Below are positions 23,756 to 35,138 of a stretch of 64,000 nucleotides of DNA, piece after piece (within the stretch, counting starts at the first letter, position 1; every line of letters begins with the position of its first letter). The position numbers were made by a program, and so were the translations under genes. This DNA comes from Chrysemys picta bellii (Eukaryota > Chordata > Testudines > Emydidae). The notes under the pieces are model-generated. The model was not told the origin of the DNA. It worked only from the letters and a program-made list of their open reading frames with translations, and searched no databases. The stretch lies in NCBI RefSeq assembly GCF_011386835.1, contig NC_088800.1:52481439-52545438 (forward strand). The letters are read 5' to 3'.

Positions 23756-25208
23756 GGTTTATGTAGGTATCAGTACAAACCAAAAATGAGATAGCAACTG
23801 ACTAATTTCTTCCTCCTTGTAGGAAACCTCAGCTGCTAATTCACATTTTGGGTTATACCAGATGACTTCATATTACACCATACCACATTTGATCTGCTAC
23901 GAAGGGATATATCAAAATCCAAACTCACCATAGTACAATAGAAACAAGAAAAAGAGACAGACACACACACACACACACACAAAGTTGTATCCATCAAAAA
24001 CTGAGCTACTTAATACCTACTATTGTGTTTAACAAGAGCAAGCAGATACAGGAAATATAGTGTCCACAAACACTAGCAAATGGCCTAAGTTAAATTGGAT
24101 TTGTAACATTTCATTAGCAAACATGTGCTTGAACTTTAGCTCATTTTGATTTTTCTTCTTTGGTCCATTTGAAGCACTGCTTTACCTACTTCTTACTATT
24201 TGCCTCAATCTCATTTCTAACAAGCAAGCTTTCAAAACTCCCAGTTGTCAAATTTTACTTTATTTTCCTCAGGAAGGTGCCTTATATGATAAACATGCAA
24301 GTGTTTACCAATTGCCACAATTCTGAGGTGTAAGGAACCCAGAAAGATACAAGCTTATCAAGGCCCCATTGTACACACTCTCCCTAAATACTCGGCTTAT
24401 ATGAATAATCTGAAGAAGTTGGCCTGGATAAGCAAAGAAGTCTAAAATGCAATGGCAGGGTTCATAAATTAATGCATCAACAAATTGTCTTTCATAGAGC
24501 TGGGAGCCCACTCGCTCAGAAATTCTACAAGTAAAGAGGGGTATGGGTATATTACAGGTTCTCTAAATAATAACGGTTTAAATACATCAGGCTGAGAGGT
24601 CAAGCTACCGAAAACAGATGCAAAGTAAGAAGGACCTACAAACCCATAACTAGCAAACAAAATTTTCCCCATCAAAACATAAGAGAAAGGACCAGAAATC
24701 ATAGGAAATGTGAGTGGCAATTTAAGACATTTTAAAAATAAGGGTATCAGTCTGTGTCCAAAATTCACATGAAATTAGAACAGCACTTAATTTGCCATAC
24801 AATACCACATGCTACAATACCTAAGCACAATAGGAGGAGCTCAGCACTGTGCAAGTGTAATGCTGGCTTTTGTCAATTTATTGACCCCCCCCCCCCCCAG
24901 AGTTATTATACTGATCAAAGTCAACAGGAGCTTTGCCCAAGTCAGGACTACAGAAGAGGGACCTCAAGCAGACCCTTAACATTATTATAAACACACTGCT
25001 GGAAAATACATATTGAACCTTCATTATAGGAGATGTAATACTGAAGTCTTATAGTACATAAGACTTACAATACATATACACCATTTTTATGCACAAAAGA
25101 GAAACATACCTGAACAACAGAACAGAGTGTTCCTTAGCAGGAGTGAAAAGAGTAACCATTCACAGGCACCTCGGCCTAAGTGAAATACAGATGATAAATT
25201 AATTTTAC
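23756..25208. other. Start of RAB11FIP3 intron 1
   Basis: On the minus strand this is the beginning of intron 1, directly after the donor at 25,207-25,208. It holds a (CA)n run near 23,961-23,981 and a C run at 24,886-24,898. I found no second exon (the partner half of the EF-hand domain would be expected), although short exons are easy to miss by eye. Confidence 0.6.
25207..25208 (-). other. RAB11FIP3: Splice donor of RAB11FIP3 exon 1
   Basis: Read on the minus strand the boundary is GAACAG|GTAAAA, a good GT donor. The exon ends in phase 0 after the Gln of GAEQ, where the known family protein continues into the second EF-hand half. Reading through gives ten unrelated residues and a stop. 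Confidence 0.85.
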
Positions 25209-26207
25209 CTGTTCTGCGCCATAAACTGTAGCAAACTGAACAAACTCCTCTATCCGCACAAAGCCATCCCCATCTCGGTCTAGGGCATCAAACACAGCTC
25301 GGAGATGGGGCTCCTCTTCTTGACAGCCTGGAGAGTCATTAGTTATGGAATCAGGCTGGGCAAACTCCGGGGGCTGGCTCAGGTTGCTAGAGGAATGGAA
25401 AGTGGGGAAGAGGTCCATCTCCTTGTCAATCTGGGACAAATCCTGGGTACTTAAGGAAAGTGGCTCCTGGCAGCTTTGGGATATGTAATCTTCTGTGTCT
25501 TTAGTCCAAGGGGAAGTGGGAGTGAGTCCTTCAGAGTGGTTCTCCTCCTGGGAGGTCTCCATTCCTAAGTAAAACTCCCCTTCTGCTTGCAGGATTTCGC
25601 TACTTTCAGGAAAGCTTTCTGCCTTGTTTGAATCCTCTGGACTTAGCCCAGCACTCCTGAGTTGTAAATCCCGAAAAGGAGAAGAAACAGCCTGGTCCAG
25701 CACAAGAGAGAAGAACTGCTCCTCCAAATCTGTGATCTGAGCAGAGGCCAGTGCACCCTGCACCAGAGAAAGGTTCAAATCAAAATCACTCTGGGGGCAA
25801 CCATGATGATTATCACCTGCACCTGACTCTTGTTCCAGGTCGCTGATTGGGTCGGTCGTGTCTTGGTCCAAGAGGCCGTTCTCCTGCTTTTCCATGCGGT
25901 ATAAATACTCAATGGGCCTATCTGAGAACAGCGTAGGATCTAGCCCGGATAGCTTCATCTCCCCCAAAACCTGCTCTAGCACCACTGGCCCGCTCTCCAT
26001 CTCTTGTAAAGAGGGCCCCAGGAACAAAGGGGCGTCCGGGGGCGTCTCCCTGGGGACCAGTACCAGGTCTGGGCTAGGCAGCTGCCCTCTCTGCTCCATG
26101 ATGAGATACCCCCCATTCTGCTCGGCAAACAGAGTCAGCAGCGATGCCCGCTCCGATTTGCTCCCTGGGTCTGAGAGAGTCATTAACAAATCCGGCTCCA
26201 TTTTCAT
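25209..26207 (-). CDS. RAB11FIP3: RAB11FIP3, first coding exon
   Basis: The exon encodes the N-terminal 333 residues of Rab11 family-interacting protein 3. This is a Rab11/Arf effector of recycling endosomes that acts in membrane delivery to the cleavage furrow and in dynein-linked transport (family knowledge). Residues 1-300 are acidic, rich in Ser, Glu and Pro, and look disordered. Residues 302-333 form an EF-hand beginning LRAVFDALDRDGDGFVRIEE. Its loop ligands D310, D312, D314 and E321 are all present, with G315 at the sixth position. The identity rests on this EF-hand and the following FVQFATVYGAEQ, which match RAB11FIP3 rather than RAB11FIP4. An in-frame TAA lies a few codons upstream, so the N-terminus is complete. 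ATGs occur at 26,207 and 26,201, and the second (AAAATGG) has the better Kozak context. The Rab-binding C-terminus lies outside the window or in unseen exons. Confidence 0.9.
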
Positions 26208-26209
26208 CA

Positions 26210-27620
26210 GAAAAAAAAGAATTTAATACAAATCACAGCGGCTGCTCAGACCCTCCTAGACACAAAGGGCTGGGTTTGTGAGCGATCACTGCCCTGCCGT
26301 CTCCCCGCGGCAGAGCTCGGGTCTCCCGGAGAGCCCACCACAGAACCGCTGCATTGCTGCGGCTCCTGGGAGCCTCCTCTGCAAACGGGAGATGCGCTGC
26401 TGCCATTTGCCTGCATCCATCTTCTCCATCCCTCCGGCCTCACATCCCAGGAGGCGGCGGCGGCGGCGGGGCAGCAGCTAAAGGAATCCCAATGGGGAGG
26501 AAAAGGCAATCGCAGCCACGCACGAATCGAAGGCGCCTTGATGGCTGTCCGACAAAGCCTGCAGCCCGGGCTCAGCCCGCACCCCAGGGCTGCCCCCGCC
26601 AAAGAACCGGCGGCGCCCCCTGCAAAGGATGGTGCTGCTAAGCCACCAGCTCACGGAGGACCTGCTGCTCCGGCATCCCCGGGCTAACGGGGGACAGAGG
26701 CGGGCTGTGCTGCAGCACCGGGCTGTGCTCCCGGCCCTTCTTGTGGCCCGGAGCACAGGCTGCGCCCTTCGAGCTACTTCGGGACCTGGGCTCCCCCGGC
26801 GGCCGGGGAGAGTGCGGGGGCGCTAGGGGTCCTGCTCCCCAGCTCCGAGGGCTCCCGCCTGCGGCTGGCTACAGCCTCTGCTCTGGCAGCCGGCTGGGCG
26901 GGCCGATCTCCGCGCTGGCCGGCCTGGCTCCGCCTGCAGCCCGGGGAGGGCTTTGTGTCTCCGGGCTTAGGCTCCTCCCGCGCCCGGCGACAGGGGCGGG
27001 ACTGTGTTCGCCTCCGAGCGGGCGTCCCAGGCCTGCTGGCGTGGGGAGCTGTGTGTGTCCGTGTGGTCACCCGCGGGGCTCTGGGCTGGGGGGTAGCTGT
27101 GTGTGTCTGTGCGCCCCTTCCCTAGCTGAGATTCTTTTTGATGGTTTCTCCCAAGCCTGGGAAAGAGGCAGGTCGGTGGCGCCGTGAAACAAACCCGCCG
27201 CCCGCCCGTTTAACACCAGCACTGCCCGTTCACCGTGAATCGCTCAATCCAGCCCTACCCTGCCTAGCCGCCGCAGTAACTAGAGCGATGATGTCACTCC
27301 CCCGTCATTCTCACCCCTCCCAACCAGGGCACGGCGCGAGGACCTTCCTGTCTCCGCCGGCAGCAGAGCTGGTGCGCGTGCGCGGGGTCGGAGGCGGGAA
27401 CAGTTAAGGTGCCAGCAGCCTTCGCCCAGGGTCGCGCTGCGCTCTGCAGAGCCGCGCGTGGGTGCGAGGCGTTCGCTGTGCGCGGGGTGGGGCGCACGGA
27501 GACCGCACCTCGCTGGTGCATTGCCTGGCACAGAGCAGCCCGCAGCGCGTCCGCTGGGTAGCACGGGCTGGAAGCTGTCTGAGCGCTGACACTCCCCTGC
27601 GAGCTGCCAGCAGCTCCTGC
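26210..27620 (-). promoter_or_regulatory. CpG-island promoter region of RAB11FIP3
   Basis: GC content and CpG density rise sharply here compared with both flanks. The region includes a (CGG)n tract at about 26,452-26,477 and many GC-box-like words (GGGCGG, CCGCCC). No TATA box is placed. It should hold the transcription start and 5' UTR of the minus-strand gene. A divergent transcript is possible but not shown. Open frames on both strands (for example 26,741-27,187) are by-products of low stop frequency in GC-rich DNA. Confidence 0.8.
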
Positions 27621-28281
27621 TCTCTGATGCAGAACTAGCCGAACAGCCTAATAACTGACCTGCTGCAGGAGGAGCTGGGCAGGCATTGCATGAAGTGCAA
27701 CGTGAATGGTGATGATTTATTCAGAAATATAAACGTCAAAGAACAGTAATTGATCAGCAGGAGTTAATACTAGCAACAGCAGTGATGGACATAGAATAGC
27801 TTCCTGGCAAGTGCCCTGGGGGAACAACCACCCTGCTCCTCTCAGAGTGCTAGGGGGGACACAGAGCTTCTCTTGACATCCCACCTAGATGGGGAGGGGC
27901 CTGGGATAGAAAATGTTGAGACCATTGGCCCATAGCCTACAATGTGACTTCAGTGGGGCTCCTTGTGTTATGAAGCTTTCCTCTCTGTAATTAGCGTCTG
28001 CAGGATTGGTCTCAAAGTATTTGAGCACCAAACAAATAATTAAATATTTGTATTTGTGTAACACCTGGGAGCACCACTCATGAAGCAAGACCCTATTGTG
28101 CTAAGCGCTGTCTAAACACCGCCACTGTTATTACTTGGGTGTTATTTATTAATAATCCTCATTTTAGATGGTAAGCATGAAGGAACTCTTACAGCATGCC
28201 ACAGCTGATGATGAGGTTACCCCTCATAGCCAAGGCCAGCTCTGGCTTTTGGAATGCTGTCTGATCACCTATGCAAATGCA
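27621..28281. other. Intergenic DNA with an old repeat fragment
   Basis: No gene is seen. About 28,020-28,170 carries ATTGTGCTAAGCGCTGTCTA and CCTCATTTTAGATGG, the same old dispersed repeat type as near 3,860 and 16,050. Confidence 0.45.
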
Positions 28282-28420
28282 TGGTTTGAGCATTGGCCTG
28301 CTAAACCCAGGGTTGTGAGTTCAATCCTTGAGGGGGCCATTTAGGGAACTGGGGTAAAAATCTGTCTGGGAATTGGTCCTGAGGTCCCTTCCAACCCTGA
28401 TATTCTATGATGATTCTATG
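28282..28420 (+). mobile_element. Turtle-type SINE, copy C, 5'-truncated
   Basis: The copy begins inside the tRNA-like head at TGGTTTGAGCATTGGCC, so the A-box is lost, while the B-box GGTTGTGAGTTCAATCC remains. Part of the tail is deleted (GGTCCTGAGGTCCCTTCC joins the middle directly to the end). It closes with two ATTCTATG-type units. It abuts the 3' end of the CR1 at 28,421, which runs in the opposite direction. Confidence 0.82.
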
Positions 28421-28989
28421 AAGCATAAAGCTAAATGTCTCTCAGGCAGCCGTGAGACATGGGCAAGACATAGACAACACATCATTGCCACATTAAGCAA
28501 CTTGATCGGTTCCATATGCACTCTCTTAGGGCAGTTTGCAGTATTAAATGGTAGTGCCAGTATATCCTTTTTGAGATGAGGAGACCACATCTGTACGCAG
28601 TATTCAAGATGTGGACATACCATCGATTTATATAAGGGCAATAATATATTCTCTGTCTTATTCTCTATCCCCTTTTTAATGATTCCTAACATCCTGTTTG
28701 CTTTTTTGACTGCCGCTGCACACTGCGTGGACAACTTCAGAGAACTATCCACAATGACTCCAAGATCTTTTTCCTGATTTGTTGTAGCTAAATTAGCCCC
28801 CATCATATTGTATGTATAGTTGAGGTTATTTTTTCCAATTTGCATTTCTTTACATTTATCCACATTAAATTTCATTTGCCATTTTGTTGCCCAGTCACTT
28901 AGTCTTGTGAGATCTTTTTGAAGTTCTTCACAGTCTGCTTTGGTCTTAACTATCTTGAGCAGTTTAGTATCATCTGCAAACTTTGCCAC
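28405..28989 (-). pseudogene. CR1 reverse transcriptase, C-terminal part
   Basis: A 194-codon open piece begins with [10 protein letters not shown], the CR1 form of the catalytic motif C (FADD). It continues with the thumb and C-terminal region (NVDKCKEMQIG, EKDLGVIVDSS, HLEYCVQMWSPH). The last residues run into the 3' UTR. It is a fragment of the CR1 at 28,421-31,035 and is separated from the upstream part by frame changes and a deletion. Confidence 0.88.
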
Positions 28990-29217
28990 CTCACTTTTAC
29001 CCCTTTCTCCAGATCATTTATGAATATGTTGAATAGGATTGATCCTAAGACTGACCCTTGGGGAACACCACTAGTTACCCCTCTCTAGTCTGAGAATTTA
29101 CTATTAATTCCTACCCTTTGTTCCCTGTCTTTTAACCAGTTCTCAATCCATGAAAGGACCTTCCCTTTTATCCCATGACAACTTAATTTACATAAGAGCC
29201 TTTGGTGAAGGACCTTG

Positions 29218-29601
29218 TCAAAGGCTTTCTGTTTCGATTAATTTGCCCGGTGCCGACGTTAGACTTACCGGTCTGTAATTGCTGGGATCACCTCTAGAGC
29301 CATTTTTAAATATTGGCATTACATTAGCTATCTTCCAGTCATTGGGTAGAGAAGCCGATTTAAAGGACAGGTTACAAACCCTAGTTAATAGTTCTGCAAT
29401 TTCACATTTGAGTTTTTTCAGAATTCTTGGGTGAATGCCATCTGGTCCCGGTGACTTGTTAATGTTAAGTTTATCAATTAATTCCAAAACCTCCTCTCGT
29501 GACACTTCAATCTGTGACAGTTCCTCAGATTTGTCACCTACAAAAGCTGGCTCAGGTTTGGGAATCTCCCTAAACATCCTCAGCCGTGAAGACTGAAGCA
29601 A
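29218..29601 (-). pseudogene. CR1 reverse transcriptase, N-terminal part
   Basis: A 127-codon piece contains the CR1 signature NKSPGPDGIHPRILK, then NDWKIANVMPIFKNGS and NYRPVSLTS. It then breaks at the internal deletion. These are reverse-transcriptase motifs 0-2. Motif A and the QHGF segment are missing. Confidence 0.88.
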
Positions 29602-30099
29602 AGAATTCGTTTAGTTTCTCCGCAATGACTTTATCGTCTTTAAGCGCTCCTTTTCTACCTGTATCATCGAGTGGCCCCACTGGTTGTTTAGCAGGCTTCC
29701 TGCTTCTGATGTACTTAAAAAACATTTTGTTATTACCTTTTGAGTTTTTGGCTAGCCATTCTTCAAACTCCTCTTTGGCTCTTCTTATTACATTTTTACA
29801 CTTAATTTGGCAGTGTTTATGCTCCTTTCTATTTACCTTGCTAGGATTTGACTTCCACTTTTTAAAGGAAGTCTTTTTATCTCTTACTGCTTCTTTTGCA
29901 TGGTTGTTAAGCCATGGTGGCTCTTTTTTTAGTTTTTTTACCGTGTTTCTTAATTTGGGGTATATATTGAAGGTGGGCCTCTATTATGGTGTCTTTAAAA
30001 AACACCCATGCAGCTTGCAGGGATTTCACTTTTGTCACTGTACCTTTTAATTTCTGTTTAACTAACCCCCTCATTTTTGCATAGTTCCCCCTTTAGAAA

Positions 30100-30965
30100 T
30101 TAAATGCCAGTGTTGGGCTGTTGAGATGTTCTTCCCATGACAGGGATGTTAAATGTTATTATATTATGGTCACTATTTCCAAGCGGTCCTGTTATTATTA
30201 CCTCTTGGACCAGCTCCTGTGCTCCACTCAGGACTAAATCTAGAGTTGCCTCTTCCCTTGTGGGTTCCCGTACCAGCTGCTCCAAGAAGCAGTCATTTAA
30301 AGTATCAAGAAATTTTGTCTCTGCATTTCATCCTGAGATGACATGTTCCCAGTCAATATGGGGATAATTGAAATCCCCCCCATTATTGAGTTCTTAATTT
30401 TGATAGCCTCTCTAATTTCCCTTAGCATTTCATCATCACTATCACTGTCCTGGTCAGGTGGTCGATAATAGATCCCTAATGTTATATTCTTATTAGAGCA
30501 TGAAATTACTATCCATAAAGATTCTATGGAACATGTGGATTCACTTAGGATTTTTACTTCATTTGATTCTACATTTTCTTTCATATATAGTGCCAGTCCC
30601 CACCCCCCGGCACGACCTGTTCTGTCCTTCCGATATATTTTGTACCCCAGAATGATTGTGTCCCATTGATTGTCCTCAGTCCACCAGGTTTCTGTGATGC
30701 CTATTATATCAATATCCTCCTTTATCACGAGGCACTCTAGTTCACCCATCTTATTATTTAGACCTCTAGCATTTGTGTATAAGCACTTTAAAAACTTGTC
30801 ACTGTTTATTTGTCTGCCCTTTTCTGATGTGTCAGATTCTTTATGTGAATGTTTCTCATCTGATCTGGCCCTTACATTATCCTCTTCCATCCTCTGTTCC
30901 TGACTATAACCTAGAGAATCTCTATCAATAGACTCTCCTCTAAGAGAAGTCTCTTTCTGATCCAC
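30100..30965 (-). pseudogene. CR1 endonuclease, broken in two
   Basis: Two minus-strand pieces (30,965-30,297 and 30,285-30,100) encode an apurinic-type endonuclease of the exonuclease-endonuclease-phosphatase fold. YTNARGLNNKMGEL, IIGITETWW, GIYYRPPDQD and the terminal GNSDHNIITF are visible, including the catalytic SDH. A frame change near 30,290-30,340 separates the DHxxI half from the rest. Confidence 0.88.
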
Positions 30966-31035
30966 ATGCTCCTCTGCAGCAGTCGGCTTTCCCCCATCTC
31001 CTAGTTTAAAAACTGCTCTACAACCTTTTTAATGT

Positions 31036-32167
31036 TTAGTGCCAGCAGTCAAGATTGCCTGGGCATCTTGTTCGTATAGCCATCTCAAACCATATTTTAT
31101 GATCAGCTAAAACAAGGCACCCACCCTTCTGGTGGCAGGTATAAACGATATAAAGACGCACTGAAGTCAAACTTGAAAGCATGTCACTGTCAGGTTGATC
31201 CCAGCAATTAGGCAGCATCAGCCCCTGACAGAGTAAGGTAGGAACAGAATTGGCACATTGCCGTTAACCTCTTTGAAGCAAGGCATATTAACACCATATG
31301 TGAAAAAATGAACTGCACGAAGCAAGGCTACAATAGCCTGCAATGGTCATGGACATTCTTATCTGTCCCATGAGATGATATTTGCAATACTCACATTGGT
31401 CTGAGCTGAATCCTCATACGTCAACATCCATGTGAGACTGCATCATCATTAAAGATGTGAGCATCATGCCAGCACCACTATCAAAAATATGTATTTTGTC
31501 AACATAATTGGTTCAGCTTAGCCAAGTATTAATCATTTAGCATCAATAATTACATCAAGAATTAAATTTAAGATGTTGAGCGTCGATTGACAAAGTACTA
31601 TTAATTTATATTATTAATTCATTGCTCTGGGATAGCCAATAACTACACTTCACTTCTGAAGTGCCTTTTCATGTAAGGATCTCAAATATTAAATGTCAGG
31701 GCAGAGAGTGTGCTTCCCAATGCCTTCAATGATAAAAGAACAGGGTCTTGCTTAATCTTCACAACACCCATTTTACAGAAGGGTACTTGTGCACAAGAGG
31801 GGAAAATGCACCTTGAAGTGAGGAATCGTGCTTCATTAGGTAAAAATATAGTTTGCTATGAATTTTTATTGAATTAGTTATTAAATGTAGAGGCCTCAAA
31901 CCCTTATGTACACGGATAACTTTTCTGCACAAGGCTAGTTCTCACAAGTAAAGTTATACATACATTTAAGGGATTATCTATGCAGCAAAGTTATACTGGT
32001 AGAATCTAAGGTGTGAATTTTAAAGCACTGTAGTTATGCTGGTATTACCCCTTGTGTCAAGTCATATTCCAGTATATTATAGTTTTGTTCATTTTGAAAG
32101 AAGTTTAAGCTAAACAAATAAATGCCACTCTTATTCCAAAATAAGAGCATCCACACAGCAGTTTACC
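31036..32167. other. Intergenic DNA, no gene recognised
   Basis: AT-rich sequence. A possible MIR-like fragment with ACACCCATTTTACAGAAGGG lies near 31,760. Nothing coding is seen. Confidence 0.4.
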
Positions 32168-32303
32168 ATAGATTCATAGATTCTAGGACTGGAAGGGACC
32201 TCGAGAGGTCATCGAGTCCAGTCCCCTGCCCGCATGGCAGGACCAAATACTGTCTAGACCATCCCTGATAGACATTTATCTAACCTACTCTTAAATATCT
32301 ACC
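32168..32303 (-). mobile_element. CR1 3' tail fragment
   Basis: The plus-strand text starts ATTCATAGATTCTAGGACTG and runs GAAGGGACCTCGAGAGGTCA, the reverse complement of the CR1 3' terminus with its ATTCTATG-type end. Only about 135 bp is present, typical of 5' truncation. Confidence 0.8.
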
Positions 32304-32511
32304 ATGATATAGGAGTATTCAGAGAAAACATGAAGAACATTCCCACTTCGTCACAACAGGTACAACAAAATATAATATATTGAAGCAGGCGAGTGCTGCT
32401 TCTGACTTTCCACTTTTAATTGACCCTTGTAATCTTGTGGCGCCAGTGCGTTGTAGCTTCATTTTATCCCAGCAACAAATTCTTGATTTGTAGGACCACT
32501 AGTAATCAACA

Positions 32512-34801
32512 ATGGATACATTCTTAATAAAGTTACCCAGAGAAAAAGACGAAAAGGGTAATTAATCAACTGACGGCCTGAGTTCGACACCCAGCTTTCA
32601 AACTGAAGTTATACAAAAGAAAGATGCGGCAAATCTACAAGATAAGAAAAGGAGCTCTCAGCAATCTTGGCTATCAAGATTTAAGTGGTTGGAGTACAAT
32701 AGCAAATTAAACAGAGCTTTTTGCTCAGTCTGCAAAAACTGTTCTGAAAAGAAGATCTTAATATTTTCTACGAAGGCCGAACCAACATTTATTTTTTCTG
32801 GATTTCAAGATTGGAGACGCATTGGGTGGTTTTACATCACACGAAAAATCCTGTCACAAGGAAACGGTAATGAAGTACACCTCTACCCCAATATAACGCA
32901 ACCCGATATAACACGAATTCAGATATAACGCGGTAAAGCAGTGCTCGGGATGGGGGAGGGGCTGCGCACTCCGGCGGATCAAAGCAAATTCGATATAACG
33001 CGGTTTCACCTATAACGCAGTAAAATTTTTTGGATCCTAAGGACAGCGTTATATCGGAGTAGAGGTTGATTGCAGAGCAGCATACCAGGTAAATGTTTCT
33101 GCACTAATGTCAGCCAGTTGCAGAAAAGAATCACAATTAGCTAGGATTGCACTGCACAACATTTTTACCAGTGTTCAGTACCTAGCTCAACAAGGAATAG
33201 CATTACATGACCATAATGAGAGTGATTCAAATTTGATGTAGCTCTTGTTGCTATGCAGTACAGATTCTGAGACAGTGGCTTAAATCGCACAAAATACAAG
33301 TGGCTGTCACATGAGGTTATTAATGAAATAATCTAAATGATGGCAGTGGTGGTGCTAAGAAAAATTGTGAAAAAGATAAAGGCTTCTAAGTTTTATGCCA
33401 TTGTAATTGATGGGACTACCGATTTGTCAAGAAAAGAACAAGTAAGTTTTTCTTTAAGGTTCTTTTCTAGTGAAGACTGGAAGATTTGAGTTTATTGGGT
33501 TTTACCAAACTGACGCAATGGATACTGCTTCTCTTTTCAAAATTGTGGAAGATACACTTTTCTGATTGTCAGGGGCAGTGTTATGATGGAGCCAGTAATG
33601 TGTCCGGCAAATTTACTGGAGTCCAAGCCAGAGTGAAGGATCAAAAACCAAGAGTGGAATTTGTGCACTGTGCTGCACATTCCCTTAACCTTGCCATTCA
33701 AGAATGTCGTGGGTATGTTTTCGATGGTGAAAGATTTCATCTATGCCTTCAGGGAGTCACCAAAACGTATGGCAGCATTCAGAGAGTTTCAGAATGAAAG
33801 GGAACCTTCTTTACGACCATTGTCCCCAACATGATGGATACTAAGGATCAGTAGCTCCACAACTACAAGGCCATGATGAACTGCCTAGATGAACTTAGTT
33901 ACTCTTCCAGTGAATTTGGCTTAAAATGTACTGGATTCTCGAAGCAACTTCAATCTTTTTCAATGTACTTTACGCTAACAGTTCTTGTGAAAGCCATGGG
34001 TCCTGTAGAAGAAGCTAATGCAAAAATTCAAAGCCCAAACGTGTCATTGGCAAGCGTTATGAAGAAAGTTGGCCTGTTGCAAGAGGTGTTGAGTGGCTTG
34101 CGCACCAACTCATCATACAGTCACTTCTGGAAAACAACAGTAGAGAAAGTAAGAAATCTTTATTTACATGATCCTACACTCCCGAGAAAACGCAAGCCAC
34201 CGAGATGGCTCGACCATGGAAGCCTTCCTCACACCTTCAGTGACCCCAAAGAGTATTTTCATCAAATATATGTTGGGATAATTGATGCTTGCAAAGTTGC
34301 CATTGAACAGAGGTTTTCAACAGAAAGCTTTACATTCACAGTAAAATTGGAGAAGCTTATAACTGAGGCAGCAAATGGCTCAAAACAGGACATTGTCCCA
34401 ATAAGTGAAGCTTTCCATGGTGACATTAACACGGAGAAGCTATTTCTTCATTTAGAAATGTTGAGTGATATTTGCAGATCGAGAAATTGCCAGCTTAATT
34501 TAGTGAGCAAAGTGAAGCAATTTCTAAAACAAAGCGAAGGCTTGAGTGACATGTCAAAAGTTACAATTCTCCTGAAATTATTCGACACAATTCCGACTAC
34601 AACCTGCACTGCTGAGTGATCATTCAGTTGCTTGCGCCAACTGAAAAATTATTTGCGAATGACAATGGGCCAAGAACGTCTAAATCACTTGGCATTTCTG
34701 CACGTTCATAAGAACTCTACCTCTGAATTGGACATTGCAAGTCTCCTGGATGACTTCATTTCAAGAACCAAAGAACGACGAAAAGTGTTTGCTGCCTCCT
34801 G
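32512..34801 (+). pseudogene. hAT transposase with TTF-type zinc finger, broken
   Basis: A transposase-like gene of the hAT superfamily (ZMYM/TTF-zinc-finger group). From the ATG at 32,512 the frame soon meets a TAA. From about 32,680 it encodes a TTF-type finger (RAFCSVCKN, GFQDWRRIGWF). A MITE interrupts it at 32,878-33,067. Beyond that a catalytic-core segment (AIVIDGTTDLSRKEQ) and CYDGASNVSGKFTGVQ (33,567-33,800) supply the two expected Asp positions. A 248-codon piece (33,873-34,619) leads to the hAT dimerisation region, cut by a TGA in TAE*SFSC. The last part (to about 34,801) continues in frame. The hAT-like right terminus GCCGCCCCTG is at 35,065-35,074; the left terminus was not found. 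Several other stops and frameshifts exist, so it is inactive here. Confidence 0.82.
32878..33067. mobile_element. Tc/mariner-like MITE with ATATAACGC motifs
   Basis: The ends CCTCTACCCCAATATAACGC and GCGTTATATCGGAGTAGAGG are inverted repeats. ATATAACGCGG-like words recur in both arms. It is about 190 bp, non-coding, and inserted inside the hAT transposase gene. A clear TA duplication is not readable, so the superfamily (pogo/Tigger-like) is tentative. Confidence 0.72.
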
Positions 34802-35138
34802 AAGAACATCGCAAAAGAAGGGGCTATATTTGTTTTAATTTTGAAAGTATTTGCTTTTGAGGGTTATTAATCAAAGAGTGTATGGTTGTTTCCATAATCA
34901 AGAGTATTAAAATTGATATTCTTAGTTAAATAATTTTTTCTTACAATAGTGATATTGTGCAATAAAGGGAAACTGTTAAACTCTTAGTGTTTCCAGTCCA
35001 TTTTTACATTTGGGTGGGGGGGAATTAGACCCATTCTGGACACCACCAAAAATTATACAAACCTGCCGCCCCTGGTCCTGGCACAGTCCAGGAACTCTGA
35101 TGTGATTGGAATAACAGAGACTTGAGGGGGTAACTCAC

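Larger units (their letters stand above)
28421..31035 (-). mobile_element. CR1 LINE, minus strand, internally deleted
   Basis: A 2.6-kb CR1 retrotransposon that inserts by target-primed reverse transcription. From right to left it holds an endonuclease region (30,965 to 30,100), a linker, the start of the reverse transcriptase (29,601 to 29,218) and the end of the reverse transcriptase plus C-terminus (28,989 to 28,405). At about 29,225 the sequence jumps from the GKLIE segment straight to KAFDKV, which removes roughly 60 codons of the fingers and palm including the start of motif A. Stops and frameshifts break the frame elsewhere. The element is inactive. Confidence 0.9.

Noticed and set aside
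1..25208. Second exon of RAB11FIP3 in the intronic part
   Set aside because: No stretch encoding the expected continuation of the EF-hand domain with flanking splice sites was recognised. It may lie outside the window.
26246..27592. Open frames of 60-148 codons in the CpG island
   Set aside because: GC-rich promoter DNA has few stop codons. No conserved motif or splice structure supports coding.
29586..30050. A 154-codon plus-strand open frame with hydrophobic stretches
   Set aside because: It is antisense to the CR1 linker region, and the minus strand gives the known LINE protein text.
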